DNA of 64,000 nt, taken from positions 248,001 to 312,000 of the forward strand of contig NZ_CP157390.1 of the NCBI RefSeq assembly GCF_040050925.1. Direction: 5' to 3'. Shown piece by piece: positions 32,814-39,558 of this stretch. Under the pieces are notes generated by a model. The model saw only the letters and a program-made list of their open reading frames with translations. It was not told where the DNA came from and searched no databases. Origin of the DNA: Leifsonia sp. NPDC080035. GTDB taxonomy: Bacteria > Actinomycetota > Actinomycetes > Actinomycetales > Microbacteriaceae. Made by a program: the position numbers and the translations under genes. Numbering within the stretch: the first letter of the stretch is position 1; each line of letters opens with the position of its first letter.

Positions 32814-34226
32814 ATGAACAAACTACATATAGCCCTATTAGGAGTCCTCTTCGCAATCGTCTCCCTATTTGCTTTAGCTTTCACGTCCCAGAGTGCATAC
32901 GCAGTCTCGTGCAGCCAAGCCCAATGCTCCGTTGACTCGACGGCTCACTCCGAAAGCAACTGGCGGGAGGTTGCGAACGCAGGGGGTTCAGGTGGTTCCT
33001 CAAGCGGCGGAGGGGGTAGCGGAAGCTCAAACCTTGTCACTTACTACCAAGGCTGCACCGCAGGCTGGTTGCCTGTAGGTGGCGGCACCTCGACTAGTTC
33101 ATATCCCGCTAAGAACAGCGGCTCCTACTCCTGCAACTTCGCGGACGGAGGGGCAATCCACGGCGACAAGGGGATTGTCTATTTCATCTGTAACCCGCGT
33201 CCAGACAGAGCCGCGAACGGGCGACTAACCGTCTTCTACCGAGACCCGAAGTCGCATGAGGAGACCTACGCCTTCTACGTTTGCCTGTACCCGACTGATG
33301 AGTACGCACCAATCGAACGCCTACTTGGAAGCGGCAAGGTCTACACGGGCGGGCAAGGCGACTTCTACAGCGTCTCGACCGCAGGTGGAGCTTCCCAATA
33401 CAGCAGCGACGGTCTGCTTGCTTCGAGCAGCGGCTATGTGAGCCGTGGGGTCAACCTAGCCAGCCCCGAGGCGTATGTCGGGGCATGGCAGCCAAGCTTC
33501 ACGGCGTCCACCGCGAAACGAAACGGGCAGCCCATGTACAGCTACTACCGCCTCAAGTGGACTCTGGATTACCGCCAATGTGAGAAATGGGCATACCCAG
33601 CGTGGCTCGGAATCCCCGCCCGCTACGACTGCAGTAAGGCAGGAACCGAACGAACCGCTAGTCCGTATACCTACGCATGTAACCTCAATCCCCCGCTACA
33701 GGCAGGCATCATTTCAGGAGCAAAGTTCGTCCCGAGCAGTTGTAACCCATCTTGGACATGCCAGCTTCAGGGAAACCTAACCGTGAACGGATTGGACAAA
33801 CCATTCGCCGTGATGCGAAACGGTGACCCCCTCAAAGTCACCAACCCGACCCCAGGTCTCGACGCCGCTCCATCCACGGTAGCGAACGCTCGCAATTGGA
33901 CTATGAAGAACGTCGTCAAGAGCGGCTCCACACCGTTCTATGGCACAAACCCGAATGACCCAGCACAGCTCTTCAAGTCTTCATGGGCTTGGAACGCCCC
34001 CATCGCATACAAGCCGAACGGCACTATCGCCTTCTACTGGGCGTCGGACTCAGCGTCTCAGCCCTTCTCGTGGTCACAAACCTATGGGTTCACGGCGGAC
34101 TGGTGGCTTCCCGTGCAGGACACGATAGGAGGCGGAGTGCATTACGAGTGGGTTCAGGGTTCAGCGAACTGCCCTCAAGGAGCATCTAGCCCTCTCATCA
34201 CTGTCGTAAGAGCAGCGTCGGGTTAG
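32814..34226 (+). CDS. Secreted Cys-rich protein, possible pilus-associated
   Basis: 470 aa. Signal peptide with hydrophobic core LLGVLFAIVSLFALAFTSQS and likely cleavage after AYA near residue 30; Gly/Ser linker at residues 62-75; then a Tyr/Trp/Cys-rich ectodomain (YYQGCTAGWLPVGGG, RQCEKWAYPAWLGIPARYDC, ACNLNPP, SWTCQLQGNL). No LPxTG, no C-terminal helix. It lies between a lipoprotein and a type IV prepilin gene and may be the tip or ligand of the element's surface structure; this is inference. Confidence 0.75.
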   Translation: MNKLHIALLGVLFAIVSLFALAFTSQSAYAVSCSQAQCSVDSTAHSESNWREVANAGGSGGSSSGGGGSGSSNLVTYYQGCTAGWLPVGGGTSTSSYPAKNSGSYSCNFADGGAIHGDKGIVYFICNPRPDRAANGRLTVFYRDPKSHEETYAFYVCLYPTDEYAPIERLLGSGKVYTGGQGDFYSVSTAGGASQYSSDGLLASSSGYVSRGVNLASPEAYVGAWQPSFTASTAKRNGQPMYSYYRLKWTLDYRQCEKWAYPAWLGIPARYDCSKAGTERTASPYTYACNLNPPLQAGIISGAKFVPSSCNPSWTCQLQGNLTVNGLDKPFAVMRNGDPLKVTNPTPGLDAAPSTVANARNWTMKNVVKSGSTPFYGTNPNDPAQLFKSSWAWNAPIAYKPNGTIAFYWASDSASQPFSWSQTYGFTADWWLPVQDTIGGGVHYEWVQGSANCPQGASSPLITVVRAASG

Positions 34227-34243
34227 AAACGAACACCTTCGCT

Positions 34244-34267
34244 CGTTTCTCCAACATTTACCGATAT
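34244..34267 (+). promoter_or_regulatory. Family-1 promoter, short-spaced, with leader stem
   Basis: CGTTTCTCCA at 34244, CCGATAT at 34261 (17 bp). Followed by TAGTA..CCTCC-agaga-GGAGG..TACTA at 34271-34297. Confidence 0.55.
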
Positions 34268-34311
34268 TCCTAGTAGCCCTCCAGAGAGGAGGTACTACAG
34301 AAGGAAACAAC

Positions 34312-35169
34312 ATGCTTCACCACACACTGAGGAGAATCGACCGACACGACGAAGAAGGCTTCACGCTTATTGAGCTGATGATTGTCGTAGTCATCATTGG
34401 CATCCTTGCAGCAATTGCCATACCTATCTTTGCTCAACAGCAGCGAGCGGCAGTCGGAGCGTCTCTCAAGAGCGACGTTGCAAGTACACAACTTGACGCT
34501 TCGATGAAGACGCAGAGCCGACCCTCTGACATGGCAGCGGTCGTAAAGGTCACTCAAAGCGACGGCAACCTGGTCATCGTTAGCGGAGCGTGGGATGCCT
34601 ATACCATCACAGCGAAGAACGACAACGCCGACCCCAGGTGTTGGATGTTTGACTCCCTCACAGGGAAAAGCAGCGAATGCGAATCGAACGGCGACCCCAC
34701 TTCTTCCAGCTCCGATGCAGCTCTAAACGAAATCGTGAAGAACCAGTTGCAATCCTGCACACCAGAAGACTGGCAGTCCTACGGCATTTCCGAAGCAGAC
34801 GTTCTAGGTGATGCGACGACCAAAGGAACAGCCGCAGGCAAGGGGATTTGGGTTGGTAACGCTCCTGCTCCATCTATGGACGCACCCTTCTCCTGTTCCG
34901 AGCTGTTCCTGAACCAGTGGAAGAAATCCGTACAAGACGCTGTCCAAGCGAGCAAAGCAAAGGGTGGCGAAATGTGGCTAGCAGACTCCTACGTGGGTGA
35001 GGGTTTCCGAGCAGACCAACAGGCTGGCAAGGAAACTCAGTCCCTAACTGACTTCACCGACTCTTATTGCGGCAACAGATGGGCAAACACCATTCCCTAC
35101 GCTTTCGCGAACCAGACCGAAGCAACCGCTTTTTGCAAGGCAGCAGTGCAAGACGGCTACAACGGATGA
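34312..35169 (+). CDS. Type IV major-pilin-like prepilin 2
   Basis: 285 aa from ATG 34312. Short leader ends DDEEG, then FTLIELMIVVVIIGILAAIA: a textbook type IV pilin start with Glu+5 and continuous hydrophobic helix. Globular domain has several Cys (RCWMFDS, SSECESNG, LQSCTPED, FSCSELF, SYCGNRW, AFCKAAV). The leader is poorly basic. Longer than usual major pilins (about 150 aa). No assembly genes are nearby, so it depends on the host. Confidence 0.9.
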   Translation: MLHHTLRRIDRHDEEGFTLIELMIVVVIIGILAAIAIPIFAQQQRAAVGASLKSDVASTQLDASMKTQSRPSDMAAVVKVTQSDGNLVIVSGAWDAYTITAKNDNADPRCWMFDSLTGKSSECESNGDPTSSSSDAALNEIVKNQLQSCTPEDWQSYGISEADVLGDATTKGTAAGKGIWVGNAPAPSMDAPFSCSELFLNQWKKSVQDAVQASKAKGGEMWLADSYVGEGFRADQQAGKETQSLTDFTDSYCGNRWANTIPYAFANQTEATAFCKAAVQDGYNG

Positions 35170-35203
35170 CGCTGAAGTAGCAACGAGACCTGCGGCATCG
35201 CCG

Positions 35204-35249
35204 TACGACAGAAGCCCCCACATTCAGAAATGTGAGGGCTTCCGTCGTA
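35204..35249. terminator. Bidirectional hairpin terminator
   Basis: TACGAC.GAAGCCC.CACATT at 35204-35225 pairs with 35228-35249 with two mismatches; between convergent genes. Confidence 0.75.
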
Positions 35250-35287
35250 ACCATGTCATGTCTGCGTCGGCAGAATCGCCTTCCGAG

Positions 35288-35623
35288 TCACTCCTGTGGT
35301 AGCTCCAGCAAGTCAGCATCGTATGGAATGACAATGCCGCAAAGCTGTGAATCATCTTCAGCAAAGCACTCCTCAGTACTACCCCTGCGTGCCAGTGAAG
35401 TTATCAAACTGTCACTTCGTACTCGCTCAACGAACTTCCGAGGCAGCCACTTTATTGGGGCAACAGTCTCTTCTGGGGTTTCCGCACCGCTGACCCATTC
35501 AGGAATGAATAGCTCAATCTCTCCTGGGGTGTCCAGAAAGACGTAGCAAGCGTCTAAGTCCACGCCTTCCTCTTGGGCGATGCTGTCGAGTCGTTCGTGT
35601 ACCGCTCTCATCGTTGTAGTCAT
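35288..35623 (-). CDS. Element protein, acidic, unknown
   Basis: 111 aa from ATG 35623, RBS TGGAGA six bases before; upstream in-frame ATGs lie inside promoter motifs and are rejected. MTTTMRAVHERLDSIAQEEG then VFLDTPGEIELFIPEWVSG and CGIVIPYDADLLELPQE. Soluble, acidic, no family. Driven by the minus half of a divergent promoter region. Confidence 0.65.
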   Translation of the reverse strand: MTTTMRAVHERLDSIAQEEGVDLDACYVFLDTPGEIELFIPEWVSGAETPEETVAPIKWLPRKFVERVRSDSLITSLARRGSTEECFAEDDSQLCGIVIPYDADLLELPQE

Positions 35624-35660
35624 GTTTCTCCATTCGTCAGGCTCGGTGCCTTTGATGGAT

Positions 35661-35715
35661 ATATCGGTTGTTTCTCTAAAACCAATTTCTCCACTTCTGC
35701 CGAATCTGCCGATAT
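35661..35715. promoter_or_regulatory. Divergent family-1 promoters sharing TTTCTC boxes
   Basis: Minus motif ATATCGG at 35661-35667; boxes TGTTTCTCTA at 35669 and AATTTCTCCA at 35684; plus motif CCGATAT at 35709, 25 bp from the second box. A factor bound to the boxes could act on both directions. Confidence 0.6.
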
Positions 35716-35748
35716 TCATACTGACCCCACAAACACAAGGAGAAACCA

Positions 35749-36330
35749 ATGGGCAAAGTTGAACGTCAAGCATCAGACGAACAGAAGGCACAAGCAGCCG
35801 CATTCCGAAAGCTGCTCACCAAAGCAGTGAAGGACTTGCACGGAACCCAATTGGCTGGGCTAAGCACCAAGTACTGCCTATATGAGCCAATTGGTGTGCT
35901 CCGCCACAAAGGGCGAAAGACAGGCAACGAAGAGATTGACCAACAGAACATACTTCTGCCTCGGTTCAAGTCCGACTATGCATCTTTCTCGACTGCGAAC
36001 TGCTACATCGGCTACGAGGAAGATGCCAGCCCCGAAGGCAAACTCCTACCTGTCAGTGACAAGCACAAGCGTCTGCTAACGCACGAGACTTGGCAACGTG
36101 TCTTTGAAAAGCTCAAAACCCAAACCAGCCTCAAAGACAACATCTTGGTAATTGACGACGAGGAGGCGAACAAACGGTTCGAATACAAGCTTGGCGAGTT
36201 CGTGTTCGAGAAGGGAACGTTCTACATCGAGTTCCTACGCGGAGCTGTCATCAGCACTTCCCTCGCCAAAGAGGACTCACATGCCAACGAGCAAAGTCCA
36301 GCAATGAAGCGTCACCCGATTTTCAACTAA
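35749..36330 (+). CDS. Element protein, unknown
   Basis: 193 aa from ATG 35749, RBS AAGGAGAAA. Lys-rich helical N-terminus (QKAQAAAFRKLLTKAVKDLH), then a mixed region (STANCYIGYEEDASPEGKLL, LAYKLGEFVF-like strand KRFEYKLGEFVFEKGTFYIE). No signal or membrane helix. No family recognised. Confidence 0.7.
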   Translation: MGKVERQASDEQKAQAAAFRKLLTKAVKDLHGTQLAGLSTKYCLYEPIGVLRHKGRKTGNEEIDQQNILLPRFKSDYASFSTANCYIGYEEDASPEGKLLPVSDKHKRLLTHETWQRVFEKLKTQTSLKDNILVIDDEEANKRFEYKLGEFVFEKGTFYIEFLRGAVISTSLAKEDSHANEQSPAMKRHPIFN

Positions 36331-36376
36331 TCCGCTCACACCCGAGCATTCTCATTCGACTAGAGAGGAACACACC

Positions 36377-36985
36377 ATGAGAACCACCAAGACAAAGCTA
36401 CTGACCCTTGCGTTGATAGCCGCACTCACGCTGAGCGGATGTACTGCCAGCATCGAACCGCACGCAAAAGCCGAAGCCGCGAACCAGCAAAGCAATCGGG
36501 CTACCCCAAGCGTTTCCCAGTCGCCCCAACCTCAGAGCGAGTACGACAAGAACGTTGAGAACACGTGGACGCTATACAAGACCGTCTATGGAAAGGACGC
36601 TCCGCCTTCCGAACAGGTTGCGGTAAATGCTTATTGGGCGTTTTTGAAGGTGAGAGCTACCAGCGACACAGGCTGGGAAGTAACCCTACAACCGACAACA
36701 AAACTGGCGGTTGACAACTTGTGGTTGGACGACCCGAAGCCCGAAGCATACCTGCTGAAGCTCGACCCCTCCCCTACCTACGGTGGAACCCCTCAAGCCC
36801 TCTACACCGCCTTGTCCCAAGCTCCGCTCGGGGTTCCCCTTACGCAGACACCCACCGTGCCGCTTTATCTAGTCTCCAAGAGCGGCGGATACGAATTGTC
36901 AAATCAGCCAGAGCAAGGCGGAACGACTGTGACTATCGCTCAAATCAAGTCGGTCAGGTGGGCACAGGCAGACTGGCAGTTGTAA
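36377..36985 (+). CDS. Lipoprotein, unknown
   Basis: 202 aa from ATG 36377. Lipoprotein signal MRTTKTKLLTLALIAALTLS with lipobox LSGC; Ser/Gln/Pro linker; a 140-residue domain (YDKNVENTWTLYKTVYGKDA, VPLYLVSKSGGYELSNQPEQ). No CCGATAT motif precedes it, so it may be read with the gene 46 bases upstream. Function unknown. Confidence 0.78.
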   Translation: MRTTKTKLLTLALIAALTLSGCTASIEPHAKAEAANQQSNRATPSVSQSPQPQSEYDKNVENTWTLYKTVYGKDAPPSEQVAVNAYWAFLKVRATSDTGWEVTLQPTTKLAVDNLWLDDPKPEAYLLKLDPSPTYGGTPQALYTALSQAPLGVPLTQTPTVPLYLVSKSGGYELSNQPEQGGTTVTIAQIKSVRWAQADWQL

Positions 36986-37028
36986 CCGGCAATGGAGTCT
37001 CGTCGGATAGGGATGCCATATCGGAGAG

Positions 37029-37073
37029 CGTAGGAAGACCCCGACCCTGGGAGGTGCTCGGGGTCTTCCTACG
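37029..37073. terminator. 16-bp bidirectional hairpin terminator
   Basis: CGTAGGAAGACCCCGA at 37029-37044 pairs with 37058-37073; between convergent genes. Confidence 0.85.
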
Positions 37074-37082
37074 TCGATGTAC

Positions 37083-37108
37083 GACTTTCATCCCGCGGGA
37101 TAAGGACG
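37083..37108 (-). repeat. Third repeat family, divergent copy
   Basis: GACTTTCATCCCGC, then GGGATAAGGACG; matches the consensus with one change in the core. Confidence 0.5.
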
Positions 37109-37130
37109 TTCTGCCTTGCGGATGCTTCCG

Positions 37131-37403
37131 TTAGAAGCGAGCGTGGGGTGGGAAGTGCTGGTTGAACGACCCTGGGCTTGAAACAAATAGCTCTATTGCC
37201 TCTACTCGTTCGTCAAACTCAGTCGAAAGCTCAATGGAGTATGTCTGCCCATTGGGATGGATCACATACGCCTCGTAAAAGGGTCGGGATGCTGCAACCA
37301 GTCGTCTCTGTTTGATGAAGCCCACAACAGTGCCCCCGATGCTTACCGACCACTCAGGCGGGTCGGAACGTTTGCGGGGATGCAGAAGCGTTACTTCAGC
37401 CAC
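37131..37403 (-). CDS. Small element protein, unknown
   Basis: 90 aa from GTG 37403. MAEVTLLHPRKRSDPPEWSV then GGTVVGFIKQRRLVAASRPF: beta-rich, basic, no family. RBS is weak, so the start is uncertain. Confidence 0.5.
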   Translation of the reverse strand: MAEVTLLHPRKRSDPPEWSVSIGGTVVGFIKQRRLVAASRPFYEAYVIHPNGQTYSIELSTEFDERVEAIELFVSSPGSFNQHFPPHARF

Positions 37404-37516
37404 ATCAGCATTGTCACTCTCACTCCTGACTTCCGTATGGCAACCTCATAGAACTGCCATTCTCTCGGCTTGGTTCTCTTAGTCAGAATGTCGGTAGTGC
37501 ACGGCATCATCGAACT

Positions 37517-38563
37517 ATGAACGAAGTTCTTGCGGTCGCATCTCCCGCCTTCACTATCACCAACCGCGAGCAGGTTTTGGCGACGATTGCGGATGAGGTT
37601 GCCCCTGCTACCCGCAAGGCGTACCTGCAAGCGATGAAGCTTCTACGCCGCTACTACGAGACGCAGGGCTGGAACCTGTACCCCCTGGACGACGCTGGCG
37701 AGTTCGTTGATGCACGTTTTCTGGAGCAGGTTCTCTCCTACCTCCAGAACCTTGTCTCAAGCGGACGCACGTACTCGACGGTGAACAAGACGCTCTCCGC
37801 AATCAAGTACTTCGCGGGCTACGAGAACGCCAGGGCATACGCCGTGCTCGTTTCAAAGCCCACTAGGGCGTTCATGGAGGGTCTCGCCCGCCAGACCAAG
37901 AGCCACACGCCCAAGCAGGCACAGAGCCTCACACTGAGCCAGGTAGAAGCCCTCCATGCCTATCTGCGTAAGGGCAGGACGCCTCGGGACATTCGGGATC
38001 GGGCGATGCTGTCGCTCGGCATCGCGACTGCTCTTCGTTCGCAGAACCTGGGCGAGCTGACTCTTAGTGACGTAAGTCCAGCAGTGTCGATTGACGGGGT
38101 TGTGGTGAGAGTCCGCTTCAGTAAGACCGACCAGCTCGGCAAGGGCAACTACATTCCTGTAGCCAAGTCACCTCGCCGCAGTGTTGACCCGATAGGTGCA
38201 CTCAACGAGTGGCTGTCTGTGCTGGGGCTTTTCGGGTTCTCGAAGGACAACACGCCTGACTTCCCTCTGTTCCCCGCAATTCGCGGTAGGAAGGCTGTCC
38301 AGGCGACAAAGATGCTGAACCCGAACATTGCTATCACCGAGACTCTGCGTAACCGCCTCGTTGAAGCTGCCATCGCTACGCCCGCACAGGCTTTCGCATA
38401 TTCCAGCCACTCCCTAAGGGCAACGTTCATCACCCTCGCGTCACAAGCTGGCGTCTCGGAAGCCGACATAGCGGCAGTCTCGCTCCACAGCTCGATGGCT
38501 ACGTTGCGGAAGTACGACAGGAGCAGTGTTGAGCGGCACGCGACCGTCGCTTACCTCCAGTAG
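37517..38563 (+). CDS. Tyrosine recombinase/integrase
   Basis: 348 aa. N-terminal SAM-like core-binding domain (residues about 25-125), then the catalytic domain with Arg in IATALRSQNLGELTLSD, Lys in RFSKTDQLGKG, HSLRATFITLASQ (HxxR), LHSSMATLRKYD with the final His/Tyr pair. All catalytic residues appear present. It may integrate the element or resolve multimers; a second, unrelated recombinase lies downstream. GC higher than most element genes. No CCGATAT promoter. Confidence 0.9.
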   Translation: MNEVLAVASPAFTITNREQVLATIADEVAPATRKAYLQAMKLLRRYYETQGWNLYPLDDAGEFVDARFLEQVLSYLQNLVSSGRTYSTVNKTLSAIKYFAGYENARAYAVLVSKPTRAFMEGLARQTKSHTPKQAQSLTLSQVEALHAYLRKGRTPRDIRDRAMLSLGIATALRSQNLGELTLSDVSPAVSIDGVVVRVRFSKTDQLGKGNYIPVAKSPRRSVDPIGALNEWLSVLGLFGFSKDNTPDFPLFPAIRGRKAVQATKMLNPNIAITETLRNRLVEAAIATPAQAFAYSSHSLRATFITLASQAGVSEADIAAVSLHSSMATLRKYDRSSVERHATVAYLQ

Positions 38564-38577
38564 ACCTTCCTGAGTTC

Positions 38578-38610
38578 AGAAAGCCACCGCGTCCTAAGTG
38601 GTGGCTTTCT
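38578..38610. terminator. Hairpin terminator
   Basis: AGAAAGCCACC at 38578-38588 pairs with GGTGGCTTTCT at 38600-38610, then CTTTG. Confidence 0.8.
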
Positions 38611-38636
38611 CTTTGATCTGGCAGTTGTAAGCGATC

Positions 38637-38694
38637 TGTCTTTGTGTGCGGGAAGAAAGTCCACTCGCCCCGACTTTCTCGTTTCTTCCGATAT
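38637..38694 (+). promoter_or_regulatory. Third-family repeat followed by family-1 promoter
   Basis: TGTCTT...GCGGGAAGAAAGTC at 38637-38661, then ACTTTCTCGT at 38673 and the fused CGTTTCTTCCGATAT at 38680-38694. GAGG/CCTC leader stem follows. Confidence 0.55.
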
Positions 38695-38742
38695 GGAAGC
38701 TGAGGGGCACCTCGGTCTCTCAACCACACATTGGAGACCCCC

Positions 38743-39309
38743 ATGTCACTATTCAAGAACCTCTTCGCCGCCAAGCCGGCTTACACCGAAGCCGCGTCAA
38801 TTAGCACGCCATACGTGCCCGAACAGTTCACGTACGACCTTGCCCGCGACCTAGAGCTTGCACAATCCCCGCACCTGAAGGACGACGAAGAGTACCGATT
38901 GGCGAACAGCCCAGAGCCAATTGTGCGTGCAACACTCGCAGCGAACCCTTCATCGAGCGAGGGGATACTCAACCTCCTCGCCGTAGATGCTGAAGTGAAC
39001 GTGCGAGCGAACGCCTTTCGCAACGAAAACCTGCCAATCGCTCTCTCTGACGACGGCTATCCCACAGACGAAGGGATGGTAGGTCAGTTCCTGGACTACG
39101 CCGACGTAGGCGACCCTGACGACGTTCGGATTCTCCGTGCCCTTCTAACCCGAGAGAACCTGCCGACCCTAGTCATTCAGCTCATCGCCACTCTCAGAGA
39201 TGAGGAGTCTCTGTACGCGGAGAAGCAGCTCGCCGCTCTTATCGTCCAACACCCCAACACCGCTCCCGAGATACGAGACGACCTCTCGCACTGGCTCGCA
39301 AGCGTCTAA
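38743..39309 (+). CDS. HEAT/LRV-like repeat protein, unknown
   Basis: 188 aa from ATG 38743, RBS TTGGAGA (a TTG at 38731 is less likely). Repeating helical units: RLANSPEPIVRATLAANPSS, LLAVDAEVNVRANAFRNENL, ILRALLTRENLPTLVIQLIA, similar to leucine-rich-variant/HEAT repeats used for protein binding. Soluble, acidic. Last gene with a family-1 promoter before the recombinase pair. Confidence 0.7.
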   Translation: MSLFKNLFAAKPAYTEAASISTPYVPEQFTYDLARDLELAQSPHLKDDEEYRLANSPEPIVRATLAANPSSSEGILNLLAVDAEVNVRANAFRNENLPIALSDDGYPTDEGMVGQFLDYADVGDPDDVRILRALLTRENLPTLVIQLIATLRDEESLYAEKQLAALIVQHPNTAPEIRDDLSHWLASV

Positions 39310-39375
39310 CCCGCCCTTCCCTCCCGCTGCTCCCCTCCAGCCTCCCCGCTAATGTGATCCTGGAGGGGAGCCTTT

Positions 39376-39558
39376 ATGTCCGAGAACCAGCCCGAAGAGC
39401 AGCGATCAGCTATTGCTCGTGGAGTCGAGCCTCTCAAGATTGTCGGAGACGCCCCAACGCCTTTCGAGGTCATCACCCGTCCAGGCGTCGTAGCCGCCCT
39501 CTGGGACATTCTGGATGACGCTCAACGCGAGAACGCGGAGGATACGGACGATGAGTGA
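39376..39558 (+). CDS. Small protein coupled to the serine recombinase
   Basis: 60 aa from ATG 39376, RBS GGAGGGGA. MSENQPEEQRSAIARGVEPL, then PFEVITRPGVVAALWDILDD, acidic end. Its last codons overlap the recombinase start. Position and size suggest a recombination directionality factor or regulator, but no HTH is evident. Confidence 0.6.
   Translation: MSENQPEEQRSAIARGVEPLKIVGDAPTPFEVITRPGVVAALWDILDDAQRENAEDTDDE

Noticed and set aside
37019..37025. Minus-strand CCGATAT at the end of the lipoprotein gene unit
   Set aside because: Would drive antisense transcription into a gene from beside a terminator; no TTTCTC box and no downstream start, so probably chance.
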